64,000 nucleotides of DNA from UBA1494_A sp963973975 (GCA_963973975.1 CAXBCF010000008.1:56844-120843); one strand, 5' to 3'. Shown: positions 26,853-36,949, counted from the stretch's first letter. Notes: generated from the letters alone by a model not told the origin. Program-made: numbers and translations.

Positions 26853-28022
26853 TTAATAGTTAAATTCTCCATAAGGAGATCGAATCGTTAATTTTTTCTG
26901 CTCGGAACGCTCACACCTACCAATGATTTGTGCTGCTACTCCAAAGCTTTCTGAAATAGAAATTACTTCTTTTGCAGTAGCTTCATCCGTGTATATTTCC
27001 ATGCGATGTCCCATGTTAAATACCTTATACATTTCTTGCCATTCTGTTTTCGATTCTTCTTGAATCAATTGAAATAAAGGGGGGATTTCAAAGAGCTTGT
27101 CTTTAATGACATGTAAATCGTCTATAAAGTGCAATACTTTCGTTTGAGCTCCTCCGCTGCAATGCACAATACCATCAATATCACTTCTGTGCTGCTCAAG
27201 AATTCTTTTCATTATTGGAGCATAGGTTCTTGTTGGCGAGAGCACTAATTTCCCGACATCAATAGGGCTTCCCTCAACTGAGTCTGTTAGTTTTTTTGAA
27301 CCGGAGTAAATTAATTCATTGGGAACTTGAGGATCATAAGATTCTGGAAATTTTTCCTTTAAGTAGGAATGAAATACATCATGTCTTGCTGAAGTCAATC
27401 CGTTTGAACCCATACCGCCATTGTATTCGCTTTCATAAGTGGCCTGACCAAAAGAAGCTAAGCCAACTATAACATTTCCTACTTTGATGTTTGCGTTGTC
27501 GATTACTTCACTTCGTTTCATTCTACAACTTACTGTTGAATCCACTATGATGGTACGAACTAAATCACCAACATCAGCAGTTTCTCCTCCTGTACTGAAA
27601 ATTCCTATTCCATGCTTACGTAAATCATCTAAAATTTTTTCAGTTCCATTGATGATGGCAGAAATTACTTCACCTGGAATAAGGTTTTTGTTTCTTCCAA
27701 TTGTGGAAGAGAGCAATATATTGTCAGTTGCTCCAACACAAAGAAGGTCGTCTAGGTTCATTGTAATGGCATCCATTGCGATTCCCTTCCATACAGATAA
27801 ATCTCCAGTTTCCTTCCAGTACATGTAAGCTAAAGCGGATTTAGTTCCTGCTCCATCGGCATGCATAATGATACAATGATCTTCGCTTCCACTCAAGTAG
27901 TCTGGTACAATCTTACAAAATGCTTTTGGATAGAGTCCCTTATCAATTCCTTTGATGGCATTGTGAACATCCGTTTTATCAGCCGAAACTCCCCTTAAGT
28001 CATACCTTTCTTTGTTCTCCAT
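26853..28022 (-). CDS. purM: Phosphoribosylformylglycinamidine cyclo-ligase (AIR synthase)
   Basis: About 389 residues, a long AIR synthase of the Bacteroidota type. YDLRGVSADKTDVHNAIKGI, IMHADGAGTKSALAYMYWKE and GIFSTGGETADVGDLVRTII are the PurM nucleotide-binding signatures, and VHCSGGAQTKVLHFIDDL is C-terminal. It makes 5-aminoimidazole ribotide in purine synthesis. An upstream in-frame ATG at 28043 would add seven residues (MFFLFNT), but it lies inside the T-run of a terminator, so I use the ATG at 28022. Confidence 0.9.
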   Translation of the reverse strand: MENKERYDLRGVSADKTDVHNAIKGIDKGLYPKAFCKIVPDYLSGSEDHCIIMHADGAGTKSALAYMYWKETGDLSVWKGIAMDAITMNLDDLLCVGATDNILLSSTIGRNKNLIPGEVISAIINGTEKILDDLRKHGIGIFSTGGETADVGDLVRTIIVDSTVSCRMKRSEVIDNANIKVGNVIVGLASFGQATYESEYNGGMGSNGLTSARHDVFHSYLKEKFPESYDPQVPNELIYSGSKKLTDSVEGSPIDVGKLVLSPTRTYAPIMKRILEQHRSDIDGIVHCSGGAQTKVLHFIDDLHVIKDKLFEIPPLFQLIQEESKTEWQEMYKVFNMGHRMEIYTDEATAKEVISISESFGVAAQIIGRCERSEQKKLTIRSPYGEFNY

Positions 28023-28032
28023 GGTATTAAAT

Positions 28033-28071
28033 AAAAAAAACATCCAAATTCATAGTGAAATTGGATGTTTT
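28033..28071 (-). terminator. Terminator of the OmpA-family gene, just upstream of purM
   Basis: 16-base arms with one mismatch (28037-28052 and 28056-28071), followed on the minus strand by a run of eight T (28033-28040). It lies 19 bases after the OmpA-family stop and 11 bases before the purM start. Confidence 0.85.
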
Positions 28072-28089
28072 AATAGATTTTAATTTACG

Positions 28090-30084
28090 CTAGTTGTTTT
28101 CTTCTGCAGGGCTTTCATTTCTTTGATCCTTGGGAACATAATCAAAACTTAAAACGCTGAACTCAGTTCTACGATTTAATTGATGTGCAGCCTCTCTTTC
28201 CTCTTCTGTTGCCAGTTTGTTTATTTCTTCATCAGAGATCAATAAATTGGTTTCACCATACCCCTTTGGTTCCATTCGGTCTAATTCAATTCCTCGGCTA
28301 GCTAAATACTTCACTGCTGACTCAGCTCTTCCTTGAGAAAGCTTTAAGTTGTATGAATCGCTACCTCTAGAATCCGTGTTTGCTCTTAATTCAATTACAA
28401 GTGTTGGGTTATCAATTAAGATATCATACAAGTAATCCAAAGAATCTTTCGCTTGTTCTGTAAGTGTAGTTTTGTTGAAATCATACAGAATCTCAGGTAA
28501 TTTTATTGGCTGATCTGTAATTGGAATTAATTCATATCGATGTGCAAATATTTTTGATTCAGTAACATTTACAGTACTCTCTTTACCTTTTGCATTCAAG
28601 TAGTTTGGTTTACTAACTGTAATGGAGTAGGAGGTATTTTCATTGATGTATGATTTGTCTCCATTTCTAGCGAACTCAAAAGTACCATCAGTAGCAGTTT
28701 GTTTTTCGGCAGAGGTTCCATCTGTTCCAACTAAGCTAACTGTTGCTGCAGTTAATGGCTCACCGGTTTCTTCATCAAGTACAATTCCTTTTAATACAAA
28801 AAGGATTGGTGGTTCTTGAAACTCCCAAATATCATCTTGTCCTCGGCCACCTTCACGATTTGAACTAAAGTATCCTTTCTCTGAGTTACCATCGAAGACA
28901 ATCCCAAAGTCATTTGCACTAGAATTGATTGGAGCTTTCATGTTTCGAACATCTCCCCATTTTGCTTCACCTTTTTTCTTAGCGTGAAAGATATCTAAAC
29001 CTCCCATTCCAACATGTCCTGTGGAAGAAAAGTACAAATCACCATTTTCTCTAATGTAAGGAAACATTTCATCTCCTGGAGTATTAATCTCTGGTCCTAG
29101 ATTAATTGGCTCAGACCAATTATTTCTAGATTGCTCTTTAACATACCAAAGGTCTTTTCCTCCTTGACCACCTGCCATATCGGATACAAATACTAAAACT
29201 TTATCATCTGGGGTCAAAGTTGGATGTGCTACTATCGCGCTATCTGAAGCAATTGGGATTAATTCTACTTGAGCAAATTTGCTACCTTGTTGTTTTGCTG
29301 AATAAATTTGGCAACCTAAATAACCGTTTTTTTCAAATTTACAACGTGTAAAATACATGGTATTTTTTCTTGAATTAAATGCTGCAGCACCTTCACTAGC
29401 TTCAGTATTCACTTCTTCACCTTCAACCAACACCGGTTCACTCCATTTTCCTTTTTTATCTCTTTTGGTATAATATAAATCGTCAAAATTGTCGCCAGTA
29501 ACTTCTGAAATTTTGTTCCCTATAGAACCCTCTCTGGTTGAAGAAAAGATAATTTCATCGTTCTTTTTATCAGCAAATATAGGTCTGTAGTCGTAATACT
29601 CTGAATTAATTAATACAACAGGCTCTACGATAAAATTTTCTGGGTTATCAACCCAATTTTGAGCTTCTTGAGCAGACTCAATTCCTAATTTTCCTCTTGG
29701 ATCAGCAGGTTTAAGAGCTGCGTATTTTTGATATTCAACTAAAGCTTCATCATATTTTCCCCTTCTCATTTTCATATCAGCTAAATATAAATGAGCAGTA
29801 GGGTCGTCATATTGAGCAATAATCGACTTTTCGTACCAAACTTCTGCTTGTTCAGCTTGATCGCTCATGCGATAAGATTCGGCAATCTTGTAAATAATTT
29901 CGGCCTTTACATCCCTTCCTTTCTCTTTTACATATGCTTTTTTGTACATTTCAATTGCCTCAAAATACTTCTCTTCCTGATAAAGTTTAAAATCAGCTTC
30001 ATCTAGATAACTTTTCTGTGCAATTGACTGGAAAGAGATAAAACAAAAAAATAAGGGAATTCCAACAATTCTTAGTATGCTCAT
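28090..30084 (-). CDS. OmpA-family outer-membrane protein with TPR, beta-propeller and carboxypeptidase-regulatory-like domains
   Basis: A 664-residue protein. Domains in order: signal peptide (1-22, ending SIAQ); TPR-like helices (about 25-140, EKYFEAIEMYKKAYVKEK, AHLYLADMKMRRGKYDEALV); PD40/WD40-like propeller blades (about 150-420, PTLTPDDKVLVFVSDMAGG, GDLYFSSTGHVGMGGLDIFH, KGYFSSNREGGRGQDDIWEF); a carboxypeptidase-regulatory-like fold (about 425-525, GIVLDEETGEPLTAATVSLV); and a peptidoglycan-binding OmpA C-terminal domain (about 535-650, VIELRANTDSRGSDSYNLKL). This is the architecture of the PorE-like periplasmic component linked to type IX secretion and of several paralogues. I see no convincing lipobox, so I leave the symbol blank. 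It forms its own transcription unit. Confidence 0.88.
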   Translation of the reverse strand: MSILRIVGIPLFFCFISFQSIAQKSYLDEADFKLYQEEKYFEAIEMYKKAYVKEKGRDVKAEIIYKIAESYRMSDQAEQAEVWYEKSIIAQYDDPTAHLYLADMKMRRGKYDEALVEYQKYAALKPADPRGKLGIESAQEAQNWVDNPENFIVEPVVLINSEYYDYRPIFADKKNDEIIFSSTREGSIGNKISEVTGDNFDDLYYTKRDKKGKWSEPVLVEGEEVNTEASEGAAAFNSRKNTMYFTRCKFEKNGYLGCQIYSAKQQGSKFAQVELIPIASDSAIVAHPTLTPDDKVLVFVSDMAGGQGGKDLWYVKEQSRNNWSEPINLGPEINTPGDEMFPYIRENGDLYFSSTGHVGMGGLDIFHAKKKGEAKWGDVRNMKAPINSSANDFGIVFDGNSEKGYFSSNREGGRGQDDIWEFQEPPILFVLKGIVLDEETGEPLTAATVSLVGTDGTSAEKQTATDGTFEFARNGDKSYINENTSYSITVSKPNYLNAKGKESTVNVTESKIFAHRYELIPITDQPIKLPEILYDFNKTTLTEQAKDSLDYLYDILIDNPTLVIELRANTDSRGSDSYNLKLSQGRAESAVKYLASRGIELDRMEPKGYGETNLLISDEEINKLATEEEREAAHQLNRRTEFSVLSFDYVPKDQRNESPAEENN

Positions 30085-30201
30085 TTGCGTTTGGTTTTTC
30101 TGTGGCTGCTAAAATAAACAAATTTTCTTTCGATTTTATTCAAAATTTAACGCTATATAAATATGACTTAAAAGAATTGTAAATTTAATATGACTTAAAG
30201 C

Positions 30202-32394
30202 CTATTGATTGAACAATAACTCTCTGTATTTTGGCAGCGGCCACATTTGATCGTCTACTGTTAATTCTAGCTTGTCGGTACTATATCGAATAATATCAAA
30301 CAGTGGTTTTACTTTGTCGCAATACTCATTTGCCTTATCTTTTGCTTCAGGTAGTTTGTTTATTCTTTTTCTTTCATTGATTAATTGCTCAACCGTATTT
30401 TTGATGATTTTAACGTGTTTTGAAATATTTTTTATCATTTCCAACTGAACTTCTGCAGCTTCTTTAAATTCTTCCTCGTTTAGAATAACTTTTAGTCCCT
30501 GAACATTTTCGATGAGTTGATTTTGATACCTCAATGCAGTTGGAAGTATATGGTTTTGAGCAAGATCTCCTGCTACTCGAGCTTCTATTCTTATAAGATT
30601 AGTATACAATTCATATGCAATTTCTTGTCGTGCCAAGCTTTCTCTTCTTGTCATTACGCCTAGTTCTTCGTACAATTTAAGTGTTTGCTCTGAACCAAAT
30701 TCTGCAATTGCTTGCGGACTGGTTTTTAAATGTGACAAACCTCTTTTTTCGGCTTCCTTTATCCATTCCTCGCCATAGCCATCACCTTCAAATCGAATAT
30801 TCTTTGATGAAATGGAATATTTGCGAAGAATTCTAAGAATTGCTTCATCCTTTTTTATTCCTTTTTTGATCAAAGTGTCTACTTCTTTTGAAAATAATTT
30901 CAATTGTCGAGCAACAATTGAATTGATAACAATCATAGCAGATGAGCAATTGGCAGAAGAGCCTACTGCTCTAAATTCAAATTTATTTCCTGTAAATGCA
31001 AATGGAGAAGTTCTATTTCGATCGGTATTGTCGAGTAAAATTTCAGGAATTTTACCGATGTTTAATTTAAGTTCTGTTTTTTCTTCTGCGGTTAATTGTT
31101 TGTTTTCTTTTACTTTAGATACTAATTCGTCCAACATCTTGGTCAATTCTCTTCCGATGAAAACAGAAACAATTGCCGGCGGTGCTTCATTTGCTCCTAG
31201 TCGGTGTTCGTTTCCTGCTGTGGCAATACTTGCTCTGATTAAACGCTCGTTGTCGTGAACTGCTTTAATTGTATTAACTAAAAACACTAAAAATTGCAAG
31301 TTAGACTTTGGATTTTTTCCTGGACTCAATAAATTAACGCCTGTGTCAGTTGCCAAGGACCAGTTATTGTGTTTTCCCGAGCCATTTACTTTTGCAAATG
31401 GTTTTTCATGAAGTAAAACTCTAAGTTGATGTTTTCTAGCAACTTTATCCATAATATCCATTAACAACTGATTGTGATCAACTGCTAAGTTTGCTTCTTC
31501 AAATATTGGCGCACATTCAAATTGATTTGGAGCAACTTCATTGTGTCTCGTTTTAACTGGAATACCCAATTTCATGCACTCTATTTCAAGCTCAATCATA
31601 AATGCTTGAGCTCTTTCAGGGATTGATCCAAAATAATGATCATCTAACTCCTGGCCTTTAGCTGGAATATGACCAAAAATTGTTCTACCAGTCATTACTA
31701 AATCAGGTCGTGCTGCATAAAGCGCTTTGTCTACCAAAAAGTATTCTTGTTCCCAGCCTAAAGTTGCATTTACCTTTTTTACATTTTTGTCGAAAAGCTT
31801 ACAAACTTCCGTTGCCGCTTGGTCAATTGCGCTTAATGCCTTTAGTAAAGGTGTTTTGTAATCTAGCGCTTCGCCTGTGTATGAAATATAAATTGTTGGG
31901 ATACAAAGCGTTTTTCCAATAATAAATGCAGGTGAACTTGGATCCCATGCGGTATAACCTCTTGCTTCAAATGTGTTTCTTATTCCACCATTTGGTAAAC
32001 TAGAAGCATCTGGTTCTTGTTGCGCAAGTTGGCTTCCGTCAAACTGCTCAATTACATAATTGTCATTTAATGGTTCAAAAAAAGCATCGTGCTTTTCAGC
32101 AGTAGTCCCGGTTAAAGGTTGAAACCAATGCGTGTAATGTGTAACTTGCTTTTCCATTGACCAAGCTTTCATGGCAGCAGCTACCATGTTAGTTGTTTTT
32201 CTATCCATTTGTAAGCCTTTTTCAATGGTTTGAAGCACTTGCTTAAAGACATCTTTTGGCATGTATTCGGCCATTTTATTATTGTCGAACACATTAACTG
32301 CATAATAGTCTGATATTTTTGGAGAAGGTGGGTTAACTTCTCTAATTGAACGATTTAATGAAGCTTCGATGGCTTTGAATCTTAATGTTGACAT
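30202..32394 (-). CDS. glnN: Glutamine synthetase, type III
   Basis: About 730 residues, the size of the class III enzyme and far larger than GSI (about 470). TLGWEQEYFLVDKALYAARP, the ammonium and metal-site region KTRHNEVAPNQFECAPIFEE, GSGKHNNWSLATDTGVNLLS and RNRTSPFAFTGNKFEFRAVG are the class signatures. It fixes ammonia into glutamine in the cytoplasm. I start at the ATG 32394 (MSTLRFKAIE). A GTG at 32409 would add five residues but overlaps the -7 promoter motif. Confidence 0.95.
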   Translation of the reverse strand: MSTLRFKAIEASLNRSIREVNPPSPKISDYYAVNVFDNNKMAEYMPKDVFKQVLQTIEKGLQMDRKTTNMVAAAMKAWSMEKQVTHYTHWFQPLTGTTAEKHDAFFEPLNDNYVIEQFDGSQLAQQEPDASSLPNGGIRNTFEARGYTAWDPSSPAFIIGKTLCIPTIYISYTGEALDYKTPLLKALSAIDQAATEVCKLFDKNVKKVNATLGWEQEYFLVDKALYAARPDLVMTGRTIFGHIPAKGQELDDHYFGSIPERAQAFMIELEIECMKLGIPVKTRHNEVAPNQFECAPIFEEANLAVDHNQLLMDIMDKVARKHQLRVLLHEKPFAKVNGSGKHNNWSLATDTGVNLLSPGKNPKSNLQFLVFLVNTIKAVHDNERLIRASIATAGNEHRLGANEAPPAIVSVFIGRELTKMLDELVSKVKENKQLTAEEKTELKLNIGKIPEILLDNTDRNRTSPFAFTGNKFEFRAVGSSANCSSAMIVINSIVARQLKLFSKEVDTLIKKGIKKDEAILRILRKYSISSKNIRFEGDGYGEEWIKEAEKRGLSHLKTSPQAIAEFGSEQTLKLYEELGVMTRRESLARQEIAYELYTNLIRIEARVAGDLAQNHILPTALRYQNQLIENVQGLKVILNEEEFKEAAEVQLEMIKNISKHVKIIKNTVEQLINERKRINKLPEAKDKANEYCDKVKPLFDIIRYSTDKLELTVDDQMWPLPKYRELLFNQ

Positions 32395-32408
32395 ATTGAA
32401 TTTTTTCA

Positions 32409-32416
32409 CAAAAGTA
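32409..32416 (-). promoter_or_regulatory. Candidate -7 element of glnN
   Basis: TACTTTTG on the minus strand fits TAnnTTTG and lies 14 bases before the chosen ATG, implying a very short leader. No TTG is found at the usual 18-21 base distance, so confidence is limited. Confidence 0.45.
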
Positions 32417-32523
32417 TTTTCTTTTTAGATAGAATATCTTAAAAGATCAATATTTTATCAACATGCCACTAAAAAAATAGGGGGTAAGGTGTTTTAAAGT
32501 ATAATATTATAGAGTGCACCCCC

Positions 32524-33477
32524 TTAAATTTCTGCTATAATAGAAAAGTAAATGTAAATAACATAAATACTTAATAGAATTAAAGCACTTCGGTAAGTCA
32601 TTTTTTTCCCGAAATACATTAATGGAAATAAAATAACGGTGATGCCTAACAAGAAATAATTATCAAATTCATTAATTGAATCTGATATGGCAATGGGATG
32701 AATGATTCCAGTGATGCCTAGAATTGCTAGGATATTAAATATATTGGATCCGATTAAATTTCCAATTGAGATATCAGTCTCTTTCTTAAATGCTGCAACA
32801 ACTGAAGTGGTTAATTCAGGGACACTAGTACCAAAAGCAACTACTGTTATACTTACTAATTTTTCACTTATTTCAAAATCTTTGGCAATACTAACTACGG
32901 AGTTAATTAACCATTCAGCACCAAAGTAAAGTCCAAGTATACCTAAAACGATAAATGAAATATCTTTAAAGATAAAATTCTTTTTGACTTCAGCAACTTC
33001 TTCTATTTCTTTTTCTAGCGCTAGTTTTTTTCCTTTTTTCCTTGACCTATAGATAATCCATGAAATAAATATAACTAACAAAATAACAAAAATCACCCCT
33101 TCTAATTGACTAATAATCCCATTATTAGCAAAAAAGTAGTATAAGATTGCGCTGATAAGCATCATTGGCCAATCAATAATCAAGCTATCTCGATTTACTA
33201 TGAGTGGAAATAATAAAATAGTTATTCCTAATACTAGACCGATGTTTGAAATATTTGAACCAACTACAGCGCCAATTGCTACATCGGGATGATCGTTTAA
33301 GACAGACTTAAGACTTACTAATAATTCTGGTGCAGAAGTACCAAAAGATACCACTGTCATACCAATTACTAATGGTGAAATTTTAGCCCTTAAAGCAATT
33401 GTTGTAGCACCCCGAACTAATAAATCTCCTCCAAGAATTAAAGTGATTAGACCGAGTATTAAAAAAAGGTAAGTCAC
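32524..33477 (-). CDS. Calcium/sodium antiporter (CaCA superfamily, YrbG-like)
   Basis: A 317-residue membrane protein with two inverted alpha repeats: GMTVVSFGTSAPELLVSLKS with GAVVGSNISNIGLVLGITIL, and SITVVAFGTSVPELTTSVVA with GNLIGSNIFNILAILGITGI. The acidic residue in each G-T-S-x-P-E motif binds calcium in this family. A cytoplasmic loop rich in Lys and Glu lies between the halves. The start is GTG, and this GTGA overlaps the tatA stop, so the two are translationally coupled. Confidence 0.92.
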   Translation of the reverse strand: MTYLFLILGLITLILGGDLLVRGATTIALRAKISPLVIGMTVVSFGTSAPELLVSLKSVLNDHPDVAIGAVVGSNISNIGLVLGITILLFPLIVNRDSLIIDWPMMLISAILYYFFANNGIISQLEGVIFVILLVIFISWIIYRSRKKGKKLALEKEIEEVAEVKKNFIFKDISFIVLGILGLYFGAEWLINSVVSIAKDFEISEKLVSITVVAFGTSVPELTTSVVAAFKKETDISIGNLIGSNIFNILAILGITGIIHPIAISDSINEFDNYFLLGITVILFPLMYFGKKMTYRSALILLSIYVIYIYFSIIAEI

Positions 33478-33707
33478 TGTTTGTTATTGGTTTTTGCAGT
33501 GTCTTTTGAATTGTCGACTTTGGCAGTATCAGTAATCTCTTTCGATGTTTTTCTAATTTCTTCCTGAATGTCGCTAGTTGCATTTTTAAATTCTCGAATT
33601 CCTTTACCAAACCCTCGAGCTATTTCAGGAATTTTCTTTGCTCCAAAAAGTAGAACAAGCACAACAACAGCAAATAATATTTCGGGAGTTGAAATAAAGA
33701 GTAGCAT
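33474..33707 (-). CDS. tatA: Twin-arginine translocase subunit TatA/TatE family
   Basis: A 77-residue protein: short N-terminal membrane helix (FISTPEILFAVVVLVLLFG), the hinge FGAKKIPEIARGFGKGIREF and an amphipathic, then charged, tail. This is typical TatA, which forms the size-variable pore for folded proteins. tatC is not in the window. It is coupled to the downstream Na+/Ca2+ exchanger gene by a four-base overlap. Confidence 0.9.
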   Translation of the reverse strand: MLLFISTPEILFAVVVLVLLFGAKKIPEIARGFGKGIREFKNATSDIQEEIRKTSKEITDTAKVDNSKDTAKTNNKQ

Positions 33708-33717
33708 AACTTTTTTT

Positions 33718-33725
33718 CAAAATTA
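33718..33725 (-). promoter_or_regulatory. Candidate -7 element of tatA
   Basis: TAATTTTG on the minus strand matches TAnnTTTG between the secDF terminator and the tatA ATG (10 bases after the motif). No well-placed TTG is visible because the -33 position falls inside the terminator stem. Confidence 0.4.
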
Positions 33726-33727
33726 AC

Positions 33728-33759
33728 AAAAAAGCTCCGTCTTAAATTTAAGACGGAGC
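33728..33759 (-). terminator. Intrinsic terminator of secDF
   Basis: A perfect 26-base palindrome (33734-33759; arms GCTCCGTCTTAAA and TTTAAGACGGAGC), followed on the minus strand by six T (33728-33733). It lies between the secDF stop (33783) and the tatA start. Confidence 0.92.
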
Positions 33760-33782
33760 CATTCTTTGAAATAAATTATTTT

Positions 33783-36700
33783 CTATTTTTTAGCAATTTT
33801 TTCTCTGTCTTTGTTTTTCGTTAAGTCGATAATAATTGGAGTGGCCACACACAATGAAGAGTATGTTCCGACTGCAACACCTATTAACAATGCGAAAGCA
33901 AAACCTCGAATTATTTCTCCACCAAAGATGAAGATCATTAATAATACAAAGAAGGTACTTATAGATGTATTGAATGTTCTACTAATAGTGCTGTTCAAAG
34001 CATCGTTTACAACATCATTCATCGGACGCTTTTTGTAAGAACCTAAGTATTCTCTAATTCTATCGAAAACTACCACCGTATCATTGATCGAGTAACCTAC
34101 AACTGTTAGAATTGCAGCAATAAATGCCTGATCTACATCTAATGAAAATGGTAAAATGCCATGCAATATTGAGAATATTGATAACACTACTAGAACATCA
34201 TGGAATACGGCTGCAACAGCACCTAAACCATATTGCCACTTTCTAAATCTCAATAAAATGTATAAGAAAATAACAACTAATGAAAATAACATTGCCCAAA
34301 ATGAAGAGGTTTTTATATCGTCTGCAATAGTAGGACCTACTTTTTGAGAGCTCATTATTTCAAAGGGAATATTAATTCCTTCCAAACCACTGTTAAGTCT
34401 ACTTTCAACTTCATCGTCTGTGGTAACATCAGAATTATCGATCATGAAACTTGTTGTAATTTTCAACTGGTTATCACTACCAAAAACTTTAATTTCAGGA
34501 GTGTTTTTTACACCTTCATCATCAATAAATGCATTACCTAGAGTTTCACGTACCTCACTAATTGGAACTGTTTGGTCAAAACGCACTAAATATGTTCTTC
34601 CACCTGTAAAATCTACACCGTATGAAAATCCTTTTGTAAAGAATGATCCAATTCCAACTAAAATGATGATAGACGAAATGATGTAATAGATCTTTCTATT
34701 CCCTACAAAATTCCATGAAATATTTTGAAATGCATTTTCAGTAAATTTACTTGAGATAGAGATTTTTTTCTTTTTGTCTAATCTCCACTCAAATACCAAT
34801 CGAGTAATAAAGATGGCACTAAAAAGAGAAGTGATAATACCAATAACTAAAGTTTTTGCAAAACCTTCAACTGGACCGCTACCAAAGTACCATAAAATAA
34901 CACCAGTAAGTAAAGTAGTTACGTTGGCATCAATAATGGAGGAGTAGGCATTTTTGTATCCATCAGCAATTGCCAATCGTATTCCTTTTCCGGCTCTGAG
35001 TTCTTCTCGAATCCTTTCATAGATAAGAACGTTGGCATCAACCGATATACCGATAGTTAAAACAATACCAGCAATACCAGGTAGCGTTAAAGCAATGTTA
35101 GTAGAAGCTAGTACTCCCATTATAAAAAACAAGTTAGCCAAAAGAGCTAAGTCTGAAGCAATACCCGCTTTTCCGTAATAGAAAATCATGTATAACAAAA
35201 CAATTAATAATGCAATTAAAAAGGAATTTAATCCAGCATTAATTGCTTCTTGACCCAAAGATGGTCCAACTACAGCTTCTTCAACAATTTTTGCAGGGGC
35301 AGGTAGTTTCCCAGCTTTTAAGATGTTGGCAATTAATTTTGCTTCATCAATACTGAAATCTCCTTCAATACTTGAAACACCTCCTGTAATTGGTGCATTT
35401 ACTCTTGGGAAAGAATAAACATAATTATCAAGTACAATTGCAATGCTTTTGCCAACATTATCGGTAGTCAATCTTTTCCAAGATGTTGTACCAATCGCAT
35501 TCATTCTCATGGTAATTTCAGGTCTTCCCCCAAATTGACCAAAATCTTGGGCTGCATCTGTAATTACATCACCTTCTAACGGAGCTTTACCATCTCTACT
35601 AGTAACTCTTATCGCTATTAGTTGTAAAAACTTCTCATTATCATCAAATGGTTTAGCTGTCCACAATAAAAGCATATCATTTGGAAAAATGTCTTTTATT
35701 TCAGCCATTGCTAAATAAGAGTTTACTTTTCCTGTATCTTTTATTGCGGCATATCCAACAACTGGGCCTTCTCCGGGTGTGTAATTTCCGTCTTCATTTT
35801 GAAAAATAGAAGGAGACAAAACAGCAAAAAGTGGATTGTCTTTAGAGAAGTCTTCAAAAGATTGGTTTGCTAAAGAAGTATCTGAATCTGAAGTTTCATC
35901 GCTAATTAAATCTTGTAATGAACTTTCTTCTTCTTCTTCTTCAGCTAACAATGTATCATCTGAAGCTATCAAGTTACTATCATTTGCTACAATTTCTGTA
36001 GCAGTTTTTTCTAGTTCAGTAATAAAATCTTCTTTTCCAACAGTGTCTAATTCAACATCAACTTGATCTGTTGCTGTTTCAAGAGTATCTTGAATTTCTA
36101 AATTCTCACTACTTTTAATGAGGTTTAATTTTTCATTTGCTTGTGCAAGAAAAGGATAAACTTCTCCGTTTTCATAAGTTTCCCAAAACTCTAACTTTGC
36201 AGTTCCTTGCAGCAATTGTCTTACTCTTTCTTTGTCTTTAACACCAGGAAGTTCAACTAAAATTCGGTCAGAAGCTTCTAACTTTTGGATATTAGGCTGT
36301 GCGACTCCGAATAAGTTAACACGAGTTCTTAAAACCTCAAAAGTTCTATTAAAAGCAGCATCTGTTTCTTCTTGAAGAAATTCAATTACTTCCAAATCTG
36401 TAGCATCTCTACTGATATTGTCTTTATTTTCTAAGGTAAAGAAAATTGAGGCCAATTTTTTTCCATTGGAAACTTCTTTCCACGACTCATCAAAAAGCGC
36501 AACAAAATTTACTTGACTCTCTCTTTGTTTTTGTCTTGTTAGCTCAAGTGCTTTTAAAAATGTTTCATCTTCACTGTATGATGATAAAGACTTCACAACA
36601 TCATAAACTGATACCTCAAGGGTTACGTTCATCCCGCCTTTTAAGTCCAAACCGAGGTTGATTACATTTTTTCTAACTTCGTTATATGTAAAGTCGAAAA

Positions 36701-36881
36701 TCGGATAAACCGGCACACTACCCATTGAATCAAGATAGATTTCTTCTTTTTCTGATGAACCCTCTGCGTATTCTACAGCATCATTTTCAACATTTGAAGC
36801 TACCCACGTAAATGAGAGCTGATACAAACAAGCTAAGGATAGCAAAGCGATGAATGTCCAAATTAAACCTTTATTTTGCAT
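33783..36881 (-). CDS. secDF: Protein-export protein SecDF (fused)
   Basis: A 1032-residue fusion of SecD (about 1-690) and SecF (about 700-1020), which uses the proton gradient to help preproteins leave SecYEG. SecD marks: VINLGLDLKGGMNVTLEVSV, VRTRVNLFGVAQPNIQKLEA and ISVDANVLIYERIREELRAG. SecF marks: GFSYGVDFTGGRTYLVRF and VGYSINDTVVVFDRIREYLG. A stretch of about 95 residues in the first periplasmic domain (roughly 250-345) is strongly acidic and Ser/Thr-rich (LLAEEEEEESSLQDLISDET); compact SecD proteins lack it. Single-gene unit with promoter and terminator. Confidence 0.96.
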   Translation of the reverse strand: MQNKGLIWTFIALLSLACLYQLSFTWVASNVENDAVEYAEGSSEKEEIYLDSMGSVPVYPIFDFTYNEVRKNVINLGLDLKGGMNVTLEVSVYDVVKSLSSYSEDETFLKALELTRQKQRESQVNFVALFDESWKEVSNGKKLASIFFTLENKDNISRDATDLEVIEFLQEETDAAFNRTFEVLRTRVNLFGVAQPNIQKLEASDRILVELPGVKDKERVRQLLQGTAKLEFWETYENGEVYPFLAQANEKLNLIKSSENLEIQDTLETATDQVDVELDTVGKEDFITELEKTATEIVANDSNLIASDDTLLAEEEEEESSLQDLISDETSDSDTSLANQSFEDFSKDNPLFAVLSPSIFQNEDGNYTPGEGPVVGYAAIKDTGKVNSYLAMAEIKDIFPNDMLLLWTAKPFDDNEKFLQLIAIRVTSRDGKAPLEGDVITDAAQDFGQFGGRPEITMRMNAIGTTSWKRLTTDNVGKSIAIVLDNYVYSFPRVNAPITGGVSSIEGDFSIDEAKLIANILKAGKLPAPAKIVEEAVVGPSLGQEAINAGLNSFLIALLIVLLYMIFYYGKAGIASDLALLANLFFIMGVLASTNIALTLPGIAGIVLTIGISVDANVLIYERIREELRAGKGIRLAIADGYKNAYSSIIDANVTTLLTGVILWYFGSGPVEGFAKTLVIGIITSLFSAIFITRLVFEWRLDKKKKISISSKFTENAFQNISWNFVGNRKIYYIISSIIILVGIGSFFTKGFSYGVDFTGGRTYLVRFDQTVPISEVRETLGNAFIDDEGVKNTPEIKVFGSDNQLKITTSFMIDNSDVTTDDEVESRLNSGLEGINIPFEIMSSQKVGPTIADDIKTSSFWAMLFSLVVIFLYILLRFRKWQYGLGAVAAVFHDVLVVLSIFSILHGILPFSLDVDQAFIAAILTVVGYSINDTVVVFDRIREYLGSYKKRPMNDVVNDALNSTISRTFNTSISTFFVLLMIFIFGGEIIRGFAFALLIGVAVGTYSSLCVATPIIIDLTKNKDREKIAKK

Positions 36882-36918
36882 AATTTTTTAAATATATTGG
36901 TGTCTTTTTTGAAGCCTG

Positions 36919-36949
36919 CAAATATAGAATTTCCATGACTAAATAACAA
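36919..36949 (-). promoter_or_regulatory. Promoter of secDF
   Basis: On the minus strand TTG (36947-36949), 20 bases, then TATATTTG (36919-36926), matching the phylum consensus. It is 37 bases before the secDF ATG. Confidence 0.75.
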
